A stretch of 64,000 nt of DNA from the NCBI GenBank assembly GCA_030584025.1, contig CP129487.1, forward strand, positions 4,059,001 through 4,123,000, written 5' to 3'. This DNA comes from Cyclobacteriaceae bacterium (GTDB taxonomy: Bacteria; Bacteroidota; Bacteroidia; Cytophagales; Cyclobacteriaceae). Positions 1-7,518 of the stretch are shown here, piece after piece (positions within the stretch are counted from its first letter, which is position 1; the number at the start of each line of letters is the position of its first letter). The position numbers and the translations under genes are program-made. The notes below the pieces were generated by a model. That model was not told the origin of the DNA, did not search any database, and worked only from the letters and a program-made list of their open reading frames with translations.

Positions 1-651
1 CGCATCGGGTATGGCACCAATGCCCATTTGCAGCGTGCTTCGATCTTCCACCAGTTCGGCTGCATATTTTCCAATCGTTCTGTCGCACTCGGTAATCGAA
101 TCGGCATAATTTACTTCGGGCAGGTTGTCATCGGTTTCAACCAGCGCATGAATCTGATGAATATCGATAAAGCCATCGCCATGCGTGCGGGGCATTTTCG
201 GGTTTACCTGCGCAATGATGTATTTGGCATGTTTGGCGGCTGCACGAGCCACATCAACTGAAACTCCCAAAGAACATAAACCATGTTTATCAGGTGGTGA
301 AATGTGCAACAGGGCAACATCAATCGGAAGAAGACCTTTCTCAAAAAGTTTGGAAATCTCGCTAAGGAAGATGGGAATATAATTTCCGCGACCTTCATTG
401 ATGGCACCCCGGATGTTGGACGAAACAAACAGGGAATTGATGTAGAAACTTTCAGCGTATTCGGGCTTGGCCAATTCCAATTCTCCTAATGTGCTAACGG
501 CTATCAGTTCAACATTTTTTAATTCGTGTGCCCGTTTGGCAAGGGCTTTTAACAGGAACTGGGGTGTGGCTGCGCTGCCATGCACAAACACACGGTTTCC
601 GGATTGAATGGCTTTAACGGCTTCGCGGGCTGAGACTATCTTGGGGTACAT
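1..651 (-). CDS. Acetyl-CoA hydrolase/4-hydroxybutyrate CoA-transferase family protein (N-terminal half, cut by window edge)
   Basis: Only the first 217 residues lie in the window; the reading frame is open to base 1. The start is the ATG at 649-651 (MYPKIVSAREAV). Family signals are an early HGSAATPQFLL stretch, the segment LLHISPPDKHG and a final MGIGAIPDA, which matches the CoA-binding signature of the acetyl-CoA hydrolase / butyrate or succinate CoA-transferase family. Family members are about 430 residues, so roughly half is missing. They move CoA between acyl groups such as acetate, succinate or 4-hydroxybutyrate in the cytoplasm; the substrate cannot be told from this part. It is divergent from the DUF2520 gene, with about 90 bases between the starts. 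Confidence 0.85.
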   Translation of the reverse strand, partial: MYPKIVSAREAVKAIQSGNRVFVHGSAATPQFLLKALAKRAHELKNVELIAVSTLGELELAKPEYAESFYINSLFVSSNIRGAINEGRGNYIPIFLSEISKLFEKGLLPIDVALLHISPPDKHGLCSLGVSVDVARAAAKHAKYIIAQVNPKMPRTHGDGFIDIHQIHALVETDDNLPEVNYADSITECDRTIGKYAAELVEDRSTLQMGIGAIPDA

Positions 652-741
652 AACAAAACATTTATTGATCAGCACAAATAACTATACAAGTTAACACCCT
701 GAGGATGATTTACGTCAGGTAATTCTCTAATTTTAGTCGCG

Positions 742-1533
742 ATGAGTTATTCGGTATCGTTTGCGGGATCAGGAAATCTGGCGTGGCATCTGGCGCCTGC
801 GCTGGACAATGCCGGCTATGCCGTGCGTGAAGTGTACAGCCGAAATCCGGCACACGCGGAAGCATTGGTGCAACGGTTGTATGAAGCGGAAGTAAAAGCT
901 ACGTTGGATTTTTCCACGAGTCCTTCCCGTATTTTTATCATTGCCGTTTCGGATGATGCCATTGAAGACATCGCGCGTGAAATCATTTTACCCGATGAAG
1001 CTATTCTCTTACACACTTCGGGCAGTCAGCCTTTAAGTCGGTTGGGTTACGCAGCCACACCCGACACTGGCGTGTTTTATCCGTTGCAGACCTTCAGTAA
1101 AAACCGCAAAGTTGACTTCAAAGACATTCCTGTTTTTGTGGAGAGTGAATCGGATGACGTGGAGCGCATCTTGTTGAAAATGGGGGAGGCCATCAGCAAG
1201 CATGTGCACACCATTGATTCTCCATCGCGCAAAGCCTTGCATGTGGCCGCTGTGTTTGCCTCCAATTTCACCAACCACATGCTGCGACTTTCAAACGACA
1301 TTGCTGAGCAACACGACCTGGATTTCGATTGGCTAAAACCCTTGATTGCCGAAACCATCAACAAGAGTTTATCGATCGGGCCTGCACAGGCTCAAACCGG
1401 CCCTGCAAGACGTGGCGATTTCGAAACGCTGGATAACCACCTGCAATTTTTAGCGGATGATCCGAAACTTGCCGAACTGTACCGGATGATCAGTCAGCAT
1501 ATTGTAGATCGGTATTATGATGATAAAGACTAA
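742..1533 (+). CDS. Rossmann-like and DUF2520 domain-containing oxidoreductase-like protein
   Basis: A 263-residue cytoplasmic protein. The N-terminal part (about 1-125) is a nucleotide-binding Rossmann fold with the glycine motif FAGSGNLAWHL at 8-18. The second half fits the helical DUF2520 domain, with the conserved-looking stretch HVAAVFASNFTNHML and a GPARRGD segment. This two-domain layout resembles F420-dependent NADP reductase and pyrroline-5-carboxylate reductase folds, so an NAD(P)-dependent reductase is likely, but no substrate is established for the family. The start MSYSVSFAGSGN places the Rossmann strand at the very N-terminus as expected. Its 3' end faces the GyrI-like gene with only 8 bases between the stops. 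Confidence 0.85.
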   Translation: MSYSVSFAGSGNLAWHLAPALDNAGYAVREVYSRNPAHAEALVQRLYEAEVKATLDFSTSPSRIFIIAVSDDAIEDIAREIILPDEAILLHTSGSQPLSRLGYAATPDTGVFYPLQTFSKNRKVDFKDIPVFVESESDDVERILLKMGEAISKHVHTIDSPSRKALHVAAVFASNFTNHMLRLSNDIAEQHDLDFDWLKPLIAETINKSLSIGPAQAQTGPARRGDFETLDNHLQFLADDPKLAELYRMISQHIVDRYYDDKD

Positions 1534-1541
1534 CCACTTGA

Positions 1542-2036
1542 TTATGGTTTTATACTTTTCGGTTTTACCGGTATCCAAATTTCCTCTTCCGAATCCGGTG
1601 AGCCTTGCTTGTAGTTGGGCCCAAGTAATTCAAAATGTGGCCGATCATCCAACACATAAGGTGCTTGTGGAAGCCACGTTGAAAAAATGTATTGAAATGT
1701 GCTTACATCTTCATGCGATCCTTTATGCACAAAAACGGCATACTGTCCACCCGGTAGGGTAAAGGGTTCCATTCCTGAAGGCATGCTATTGAAATCCGTT
1801 ACTTCAATCAACGCCCACTTTTCAAATTCGCGTGCCGGATTAAAGGCGTTGAAATATTCCGGATCGTATATCGAAAGTGAAAAGAGATCAGCGGAAACAG
1901 GATTGCTAATTTGCTTTCGATGCGGCATGAAACTGCGCCATAGTTCACCGGCTCGGTTGTTCACTAAACTGGTGGTGATGCGCTTGCCGATCAGTTTCTT
2001 TTCGGTGAGGGTTACTATGCGCGGTTGTTGATTCAT
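1542..2036 (-). CDS. GyrI-like small-molecule-binding domain protein
   Basis: A 164-residue stand-alone protein resembling the GyrI / AraC effector-binding fold. The C-terminal half carries the typical pattern: LPGGQYAVFVHKG, then YIFSTWLPQAPYVL, DRPHFELL and a closing EEEIWIPV strand. No DNA-binding domain is present, so this is not an AraC regulator but the free-standing ligand-binding type, thought to bind small hydrophobic compounds or DNA gyrase. Function here is unknown. The gene is on the opposite strand to DUF2520 and lies 15 bases upstream of the MBL-fold gene's stop, in the same direction, so the two may be in different order in one transcript. Confidence 0.8.
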   Translation of the reverse strand: MNQQPRIVTLTEKKLIGKRITTSLVNNRAGELWRSFMPHRKQISNPVSADLFSLSIYDPEYFNAFNPAREFEKWALIEVTDFNSMPSGMEPFTLPGGQYAVFVHKGSHEDVSTFQYIFSTWLPQAPYVLDDRPHFELLGPNYKQGSPDSEEEIWIPVKPKSIKP

Positions 2037-2051
2037 AGCCCAATCTATGAA

Positions 2052-3194
2052 CTATTGAATTTCCTCCCACCATTTTTTTGCAGGCATTTCCGGATGGTTG
2101 AGTACAATGGGTTCGCCAATACGGGGTGTGGCAACTGGCATGTTGAGTTCCGCTGCTTTTCTGGTTACTCGTTCAATCGGATCTTTCCAGGTATGAAGCG
2201 CCAACACAAAGGTGCCCCAATGGATGGGCATCATCACGTTAGCCTTCACATCAACCGCTGCCTGGGCGGTTTCTTCCGGCATCATGTGGATGTTGGCCCA
2301 GCGGGCATCATATTGTCCGCATTCCATCATGGCAAAATCAAACGGACCATACTTCTCACCAATGGTTTTAAAGTGAGGGCCATACCCGCTGTCGCCACTA
2401 AAGAAAATATTTTGTTGGCTGCTTTGAATGATCCACGATGCCCACAGCGTAGCAAACCGATCACCAAATGCCCTGCCGGAAAAATGTCGTGCGGGTGCGC
2501 ACACGAATGTCAACTCTTCGTGTTTTATTTCTTCCCACCAATTGAGTTCGTGAATTTCAGCCGAGGAAACACCCCATGCGCGCAGGTGAGCACCGACACC
2601 AAGCGGGGTATAAAACTTACTTACTTTTCCTTTCAGCTTCTGTACCGATTCATAATCGAGGTGATCATAATGATCGTGCGAATAAATCACCGCATCAATA
2701 TGCGGGAGCTTTTCAATGGCAATGGGCAAGCCTTGGGTAAAACGACTTTTGCCTAACCAGGGATGTGGCGATGGCGCAGGACCAAACATCGGATCAATCA
2801 AAATATTTTTCCCATTTATCTCCAGCAGGAAAGATGAATGCCCAAACCAGGTGAGTCGCGTTAGCGTGTCGGGTTTGTTTGCGATGGTCAGCGAATCAAC
2901 CGGCAATACAGGCAGTGGATCTTTGGGTGTCTGGTTCGGCACACCCACTATGTAATCTTTTAAAATCGACATGATTTTGCCGAATCCCATTTCCATAGAC
3001 GTGGGGATTTCGTTGACGAAAATGCCGTTTACGTAGTGCCCTGAATTTTCAAATACCTTAACCTGTTCAGCCGTGGGCTTACCACCAAACTGCGGACTGA
3101 AGCGAATGAACAGAAAGGCAGTCAACACTAGGGCCACTGCCAGGCTTGTAAGAATAAGGAATGTCACGATAAGTGCTTTTTTAAGTGTTTTCAA
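2052..3194 (-). CDS. MBL-fold metal-dependent hydrolase (NAPE-PLD/UlaG-like), membrane anchored
   Basis: A 380-residue protein starting with a hydrophobic membrane anchor or signal (residues about 7-31). The hydrolase domain shows LTWFGHSSFLLEI at 114-126, the metal-binding motif HDHYDHLD at 173-180, a later GDSGYGPHF and a near C-terminal MPIHWGTF, the arrangement seen in N-acyl-phosphatidylethanolamine phospholipase D-like and UlaG-like enzymes. These are di-metal hydrolases; many bacterial members act on phosphodiesters or lactones. The N-terminal anchor suggests action at the outer face of the inner membrane. Family assignment is firm, substrate is not. Confidence 0.88.
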   Translation of the reverse strand: MKTLKKALIVTFLILTSLAVALVLTAFLFIRFSPQFGGKPTAEQVKVFENSGHYVNGIFVNEIPTSMEMGFGKIMSILKDYIVGVPNQTPKDPLPVLPVDSLTIANKPDTLTRLTWFGHSSFLLEINGKNILIDPMFGPAPSPHPWLGKSRFTQGLPIAIEKLPHIDAVIYSHDHYDHLDYESVQKLKGKVSKFYTPLGVGAHLRAWGVSSAEIHELNWWEEIKHEELTFVCAPARHFSGRAFGDRFATLWASWIIQSSQQNIFFSGDSGYGPHFKTIGEKYGPFDFAMMECGQYDARWANIHMMPEETAQAAVDVKANVMMPIHWGTFVLALHTWKDPIERVTRKAAELNMPVATPRIGEPIVLNHPEMPAKKWWEEIQ

Positions 3195-3287
3195 CTGTAG
3201 GGTACGGGTATAGATGATTACTTATCGTGAAAGTCGCATGGAGGCAGTTTTTATTTTAGATTAAGAGTAAAACATGTTAACGGGCCG

Positions 3288-3668
3288 TTAGTTACCCGGC
3301 AAGGTGGATATTTCGGAGATATCGGAAAAAATAAGTTTACCCTTTTCCCTGCCAACCCGAACCATTTCATCGGCCCCGCTGGAAGCACCGCCTATCCGCA
3401 ACACAGCATCGCAGTGCGTAATCAGCTTAACCGCGATCGGGTGAAAAATTTCATTGAAGATGTCATCACCAATTTCTTTTGACCCTGCAGCTTCAATCAA
3501 AGGCAAGGCAAACCATTCGCCCAATACCGGCATGTGCCCTTTGCGGTAAAGCTCAAGCGCGGTGTCGGTCATGGCTTTTACGTTTTGGGCAATCAATTCG
3601 GGGTTATCGTTTGTGCCCGACCGGTACGGTCCGGCTACGAGGATGAGGAGGGGTTTTGTATTAGACAT
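3288..3668 (-). CDS. DUF4406-like protein (nucleoside deoxyribosyltransferase-like fold)
   Basis: A 126-residue protein. The N-terminal LLILVAGPYRSGT and the later HCDAVLRIGGASSGADEMV followed by an AxxxGK-like turn (VGREKGKLIF) fit the DUF4406 / nucleoside 2-deoxyribosyltransferase-like fold, in which the first strand and a late acidic turn bind a nucleotide-like ligand. No activity is established for this branch. The gene stands alone. A perfect 8-base dyad lies 11 bases upstream of the start codon and could be an operator or a leader hairpin. Confidence 0.7.
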   Translation of the reverse strand: MSNTKPLLILVAGPYRSGTNDNPELIAQNVKAMTDTALELYRKGHMPVLGEWFALPLIEAAGSKEIGDDIFNEIFHPIAVKLITHCDAVLRIGGASSGADEMVRVGREKGKLIFSDISEISTLPGN

Positions 3669-3678
3669 GATATATGGA

Positions 3679-3698
3679 GTTTGTCAGGGTTGACAAAC
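3679..3698 (-). promoter_or_regulatory. Perfect 8-bp inverted repeat just upstream of the DUF4406 gene
   Basis: GTTTGTCA and TGACAAAC are exact inverted repeats separated by GGGT, located 11-30 bases upstream of the ATG at 3668. The two-fold symmetry with a 4-base centre fits a repressor operator. It could also fold as a short hairpin in the 5' leader. No T-run follows on the minus strand, so a terminator is unlikely. Confidence 0.4.
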
Positions 3699-3781
3699 GG
3701 GTAGGAGAAGTAAAGGTTTCATTTGGAATTTACTGTAGTGCTTTTAAGTAAAATACAATGCTATTTCTAAAGCTGATTAAA

Positions 3782-4090
3782 CTACAGGGTAAGTAAAACC
3801 AATATTAAAATCGCAAACCAAAATAGAATGAATGGCGAAAAGATTATTGTGTTTATAGTTCTGAGCTTTACAAGCCTATCAATTAATACTTCTTCATCTA
3901 AGTTTCTTGCGTAGTGTTTTTTCAAAGTTTCCTTTTTCCACAAGGGCCATAAAAATTTGTAAGTTTCAAGTCCTCTAGGCTTTCTGTCTTTAAACAGTTG
4001 CCTTAGCAGTGCCATCTGCCTAAGTGACAACCCTAAACCAACTAGTAACACCAGTCCATAAATGTAAATTATAATCGATCCGAACTTCAT
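3782..4090 (-). CDS. Hypothetical small membrane protein (two membrane segments)
   Basis: A 102-residue protein I do not recognise. It has a hydrophobic segment at about 5-22 and a second at about 80-101 (IIFSPFILFWFAILILVLL). The middle is basic and carries the WPLWKKETLKKHYAR stretch, so a cytoplasmic loop between two helices is likely. It is the downstream member of an AT-rich run of genes on the minus strand; the next, also a two-helix protein, starts 280 bases upstream. The hydrophobic pattern and the strand shared with its neighbours support it as a real gene. Confidence 0.6.
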   Translation of the reverse strand: MKFGSIIIYIYGLVLLVGLGLSLRQMALLRQLFKDRKPRGLETYKFLWPLWKKETLKKHYARNLDEEVLIDRLVKLRTINTIIFSPFILFWFAILILVLLTL

Positions 4091-4139
4091 TTTTTATTCA
4101 CTTGGTGGGTTCATTTTGTTGAATGTTATTAATTTTTGC

Positions 4140-4370
4140 TCACCACCCCATCCATAGGATGAACTTAAGGAGTGCTATTAGAACGATAACCCCAACAAAG
4201 ACATTTGAAAATCCATACATGAGATTATCTGCTCCATCAACCGAAGGAGGGCCATCCCAAATTTCGATGAATGATTTCCGCTTACGCTTTAAAATAAAGC
4301 AAATAGGGAATTGTATTACCCACTTCGCCAGCACTCCTAAAAATTCAAAAATGTATGAGCCTATGAACAT
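4140..4370 (-). CDS. Hypothetical small membrane protein
   Basis: A 76-residue protein with two hydrophobic segments, about 4-26 (FLGVLAKWVIQFPICFIL) and 51-73, joined by a basic KRKRKS turn and an acidic/polar stretch. No family is recognised. It lies upstream of the 102-residue membrane protein in the same orientation. The opposite strand is also open here, but that reading lacks any coherent protein character; the membrane pattern on the minus strand is the better guide. Confidence 0.45.
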   Translation of the reverse strand: MFIGSYIFEFLGVLAKWVIQFPICFILKRKRKSFIEIWDGPPSVDGADNLMYGFSNVFVGVIVLIALLKFILWMGW

Positions 4371-4480
4371 TGTTTAGAGTTGCTTCATTAAAGATTTCAC
4401 AGTTAATTCCCCACGCCCTTATTGGTACTCTTCACAAACAAGGAGTTAGGTGTTCATAAGCTAAATTAACCATCAATACT

Positions 4481-4936
4481 TTATTTCAAGGCCAGTTTAG
4501 ATACCAATTCTTTTGTTGTTACATACGGATAGGGACAGTCAATGATGATTACCGCATCAAATCCATTTGATTCCTTTTTTTCTATTTCATTGAAAACAAT
4601 CAATCCATTTCCCGCATGACCTTTAAAGGCAGGTTTAAAAAATTCGAAAAACTCACTTTTCGACAAGAATCCATTTCCATTTGTGTTTTTGTCTTTTGTG
4701 CATGAAAAGAAGGCCATTCTCTTGCCTGTAAAATCAAAACCGTTCTTAGGATCTATGGTTCCTGACTTTTTTGAATAGCGTGGTGCGAACAACAGGCTAT
4801 AAATAACTCTAATTTCGTACCGATTTAATTCTGAATTGGAATCTATTCCGCAGCTGTCTAAGAGATTTATTTGTCCATAACCCAATTGATAGGTAAGAAG
4901 GGCAAAGAGAAAAATAGTTGTGTATTTTGTGTTCAT
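4481..4936 (-). CDS. Hypothetical secreted protein
   Basis: A 151-residue protein with a clear signal peptide: MNTKYTT, then a hydrophobic core (IFLFALLTYQLGYG) and a likely cleavage near residue 21 before QINLLDSCG. The mature part has three cysteines and no recognised domain. It is AT-rich like its neighbours and probably periplasmic or exported. Spacing to the HEPN-motif gene upstream is about 85 bases, so a shared transcript is possible. Function unknown. Confidence 0.6.
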   Translation of the reverse strand: MNTKYTTIFLFALLTYQLGYGQINLLDSCGIDSNSELNRYEIRVIYSLLFAPRYSKKSGTIDPKNGFDFTGKRMAFFSCTKDKNTNGNGFLSKSEFFEFFKPAFKGHAGNGLIVFNEIEKKESNGFDAVIIIDCPYPYVTTKELVSKLALK

Positions 4937-5020
4937 TTTACTTGCCTACTATCAAACTTTGAATATGTTGTTGGTGCAGAACACCAACAACGGCTGGGGT
5001 TTCAGAAATCAACGGTTGAG

Positions 5021-5881
5021 TTATTTTTTCTTTTTTCCCTCATAGATATTGCCAATGACTTCGAAGTTCTTTGAGTCACCTTTGAAAATCGGAAACTCTT
5101 TTTCTTTTCCAACTATCCACGGCCATAACGGATTAGACTTCTCCAAAGAATGGTTGTCGTAGAAAAACTTAATTATTTTTTCTGCACATGTACAAATGTC
5201 AAATATGTCCTTCTGAAAATAGTGCTTGTAAAACTCTGTATGTTCAATTGATTTTTGATGAATTATTTCATGTCTGTACCTTTCGAGATTGACGAAAAGA
5301 TTCCAACTTTTATCCTTGTCAATTGCTCTCGTTTTATAAACCTTAGGTAAAATAGTCGATAGTTTAGTACTTAAAGTAATCCAGCGTTCAATCGCAGTTT
5401 TGTCGTATCGTTCATCAATTCCTTTATTATTAACTCTTTGGATGTGATAGTAGTCTTCGGGAATGCTGAGGTTTGCAAATGCTTCTAATGCTGTGTACGC
5501 AAAAACAATACTTGCTTGAATTTCTTCTATGTAATCACAAACGTCCTTAGAAATCAATTTAAGAAATTCAAGTTTATTAGTTGCTTTAGAAAGTTCGATT
5601 GTGCTCGTGTCCGGATTAAGTTTAGAGTCAAAAATATCTTTAGCTTTTTTCAGAGAACGGCTTGATATAGAAAGTAAGATTGCTACATTATTTGGTGTAA
5701 AAAAATCTAGTCGCTTTTTTTTTAATTTTACTTCATTTGTCTCCTGAAGTACCATAGAACTATCACCATTCAACTCGTCAGGAACTTGAAAAGTAATTGG
5801 TTTCTTAATCCTGTTATCAAAGATTTGATAGTCCTCAGGGCTAAGATTAATAATTAAGGATTCTTTTCTTTTCTTGGTCAT
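5021..5881 (-). CDS. Hypothetical protein with a candidate HEPN-type RNase motif
   Basis: A 286-residue, lysine-rich, mostly helical cytoplasmic protein. I chose the ATG at 5879-5881 (MTKKRKESL); a GTG ten codons upstream also keeps the frame. The C-terminal half holds helices followed by RYRHEIIHQ, which contains R-x4-H, the spacing of the catalytic motif of HEPN nucleases. A preceding helix (VFAYTALEAFANL) fits the first HEPN helix, in which such proteins often have an acidic residue. HEPN proteins are frequent in toxin-antitoxin and phage-defence systems, but the adjacent genes give no antitoxin partner. The HEPN call is an inference from one short motif and helix order. Confidence 0.6.
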   Translation of the reverse strand: MTKKRKESLIINLSPEDYQIFDNRIKKPITFQVPDELNGDSSMVLQETNEVKLKKKRLDFFTPNNVAILLSISSRSLKKAKDIFDSKLNPDTSTIELSKATNKLEFLKLISKDVCDYIEEIQASIVFAYTALEAFANLSIPEDYYHIQRVNNKGIDERYDKTAIERWITLSTKLSTILPKVYKTRAIDKDKSWNLFVNLERYRHEIIHQKSIEHTEFYKHYFQKDIFDICTCAEKIIKFFYDNHSLEKSNPLWPWIVGKEKEFPIFKGDSKNFEVIGNIYEGKKKK

Positions 5882-5928
5882 CTGATAATTTCTACCAACT
5901 CCCAAATACACGCAATTGCATGTATTCC

Positions 5929-6693
5929 TTAAATATCCTTAGTCATACTCTCATTCCACTCATACACCTTATCGGCAATTTCAATGAGCAGGTTTGGGTC
6001 TTTTTCCAGGGCATTGCCAATCACAATCATGTCGGCACCTGCTTCCAAGGCGGTTAATGCTTTTTGGGCAGTGTTGATGCCGCCCCCCACAATCAACGGT
6101 GTGTGTATGGCTTTGCGTACGGTGCTGATCATGCGCGCACTGATTTCCTTTTCGGCACCGCTGCCGGCATCGAGGTACATGAGTTGCAAACCCAGCATTT
6201 CACCGGCCATAGCCGTACAGGCGGCTAAGGAATATTTATCGTCTGGAATGGGTGTGGTGTTGCTGATGTAGGCCACCGAGGTGGTACGGCCCGAGCTGAT
6301 GAGCATATACCCGGTGGGCAGCACTTCCAGGCGCGTGTTGCGCACAATGGGTGCAGCCACTACGTGTTGGCCAATCAGCAATTCAGGGTTGCGCCCGGAG
6401 ATGAGTGATAAAAACAAAATGCCATCAGCAGAAGGCTCAATTTGTATGGAGTTTCCGGGAAACAAAATCACCGGCAGATTTACGCTTTGCTTGATCTGCT
6501 GTACGATCTCCGACAGGTTGGTGGTGGTAACCAAACTACCACCTACAAAAAAATAATCAATGCAGTTTTCGCTGGCCAGGTTAATGAGATGTTGCAAGGC
6601 GGAAGCATCGCTTACCTTGTCGGGGTCAATTAAAACCGCAATGGATTTTTTACCCAGCTTCTGATTTTCCTTTAAGGCCTCAAGAATTTTCAT
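5929..6693 (-). CDS. Geranylgeranylglyceryl/heptaprenylglyceryl phosphate synthase family protein
   Basis: A 254-residue TIM-barrel protein of the GGGP synthase / PcrB family. Visible signatures are SIAVLIDPDKV near the N-terminus (magnesium and glycerol-1-phosphate site), YFFVGGSLVT, LFPGNSIQI, YLDAGSG and the C-terminal phosphate-binding LIVGGGINT and ADMIVIGNAL. The enzymes join a polyprenyl diphosphate to sn-glycerol-1-phosphate by an ether bond, the first step of archaeal-type lipids; Bacteroidota carry their own group. Chain length cannot be read from the sequence. The start overlaps the stop of the upstream membrane gene by 14 bases, so the two are likely co-translated. Confidence 0.9.
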   Translation of the reverse strand: MKILEALKENQKLGKKSIAVLIDPDKVSDASALQHLINLASENCIDYFFVGGSLVTTTNLSEIVQQIKQSVNLPVILFPGNSIQIEPSADGILFLSLISGRNPELLIGQHVVAAPIVRNTRLEVLPTGYMLISSGRTTSVAYISNTTPIPDDKYSLAACTAMAGEMLGLQLMYLDAGSGAEKEISARMISTVRKAIHTPLIVGGGINTAQKALTALEAGADMIVIGNALEKDPNLLIEIADKVYEWNESMTKDI

Positions 6694-7093
6694 CCGCTTT
6701 CTTTTGGGCTTGTGCCTGTAAATACTCCATCAGTTTTTCTTTGGCCAGGTCGAGCAAAATCATGGTGGCTTGTGACGCTACGGCTGTTCCAATCTGGCTG
6801 AGTATCTGCGATGGGCCAGACGCTTCGTATACTTCGGTTTCTTCTTCGCCATCAACTTCAGTGGCTTTAGCTTTTACTTTTGCCTTGCGCGCCTTGCGTT
6901 TCTTTTTAGCAGAAAATCCCCGAACCAAAAAATACGTAAGGGCCAACGCACCGCCAATGATGAGTGCATTGGTTAACACTTTTTCTGTGCGGTCGGTAAT
7001 CTCGTGCATTTCGCTTTCAATTTCCTGCCGCTGTTGTGCTGCTTTTTGCAGCAACTGGCTTTTCACCAGGTCATCCGTTTCCATCGCCTTCAT
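6680..7093 (-). CDS. Small membrane protein with coiled-coil ends
   Basis: A 137-residue protein with a charged helical N-terminus (KSQLLQKAAQQRQEIESEMHEI), one membrane segment at about 43-62 (LIIGGALALTYFLVRGF), a very basic AKKKRKARKAKVKAKA stretch and a second amphipathic helix ending AKEKLMEYLQAQAQKK. It overlaps the holin-like gene upstream by 23 bases and GGGP synthase downstream by 14, so the three form one operon. The basic stretch next to the membrane helix suggests a cytoplasmic face. No function is recognised. A second in-frame ATG three codons in is an alternative start. Confidence 0.7.
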   Translation of the reverse strand: MKAMETDDLVKSQLLQKAAQQRQEIESEMHEITDRTEKVLTNALIIGGALALTYFLVRGFSAKKKRKARKAKVKAKATEVDGEEETEVYEASGPSQILSQIGTAVASQATMILLDLAKEKLMEYLQAQAQKKADENS

Positions 7094-7454
7094 GGTGTTG
7101 ATGTTTTTTATGCCTCAATGTTTTTTTGATTTCCAATTCAATTTTATGACTGATCGGTTCGCGGAAGAAAATGACCACGAGCAGTAAAATCAGGTAAACG
7201 CCTGCCACAATACCAAAACCACCATATACCCCCACCAGCTCAGCCAGCAGGTACGCAGCCGTTACGCTGATGAAGAGCAGAAACAGCGTGAAGAAAAGCG
7301 CAATCACCATCACGATAGCAATTTTGGCCATCGCCCGCGCTATGTCTTCTTTCAATTCGTACTTCACCAACTCCAGCCGGGTTTCTATGTAGCCCGTCAG
7401 GTTGTTGATCAGTCCTTCCAGCTTAAAAAATTTCAGTAGCGTTTCTTTTAACAT
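7071..7454 (-). CDS. Phage-holin-family-like membrane protein (Actinobacterial holin-X / DUF1469 type)
   Basis: A 127-residue protein with an amphipathic N-terminus containing GYIETRLELVKYELKEDIAR, then two membrane segments at about 42-66 and 73-96, and a charged C-terminus rich in Lys and His. This arrangement matches the holin superfamily III / DUF1469 group often found in non-phage bacterial genomes. There are no other phage genes here, so a lysis role is unlikely; members are thought to be envelope proteins. It leads the short operon that ends with GGGP synthase. Confidence 0.75.
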   Translation of the reverse strand: MLKETLLKFFKLEGLINNLTGYIETRLELVKYELKEDIARAMAKIAIVMVIALFFTLFLLFISVTAAYLLAELVGVYGGFGIVAGVYLILLLVVIFFREPISHKIELEIKKTLRHKKHQHHEGDGNG

Positions 7455-7518
7455 GTTTCCGCTTTACGGTGATACAAGGTATGCAAAGATCGGAACTTTC
7501 AGGGGATTCAAAAAGGCG

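Noticed and set aside
2025..2756. Long plus-strand open frame opposite the MBL-fold hydrolase gene
   Set aside because: It has no recognisable protein character and lies fully opposite a gene with clear metal-binding motifs; it is a mirror frame.
4123..4377. Plus-strand open frame over the 76-residue membrane protein
   Set aside because: It lacks hydrophobic or domain pattern, and the other strand fits the orientation of the islet genes.
7071..7454. Prophage remnant because of a holin-type gene
   Set aside because: No other phage genes are near; this holin-type family is common as an ordinary envelope gene in non-phage contexts.
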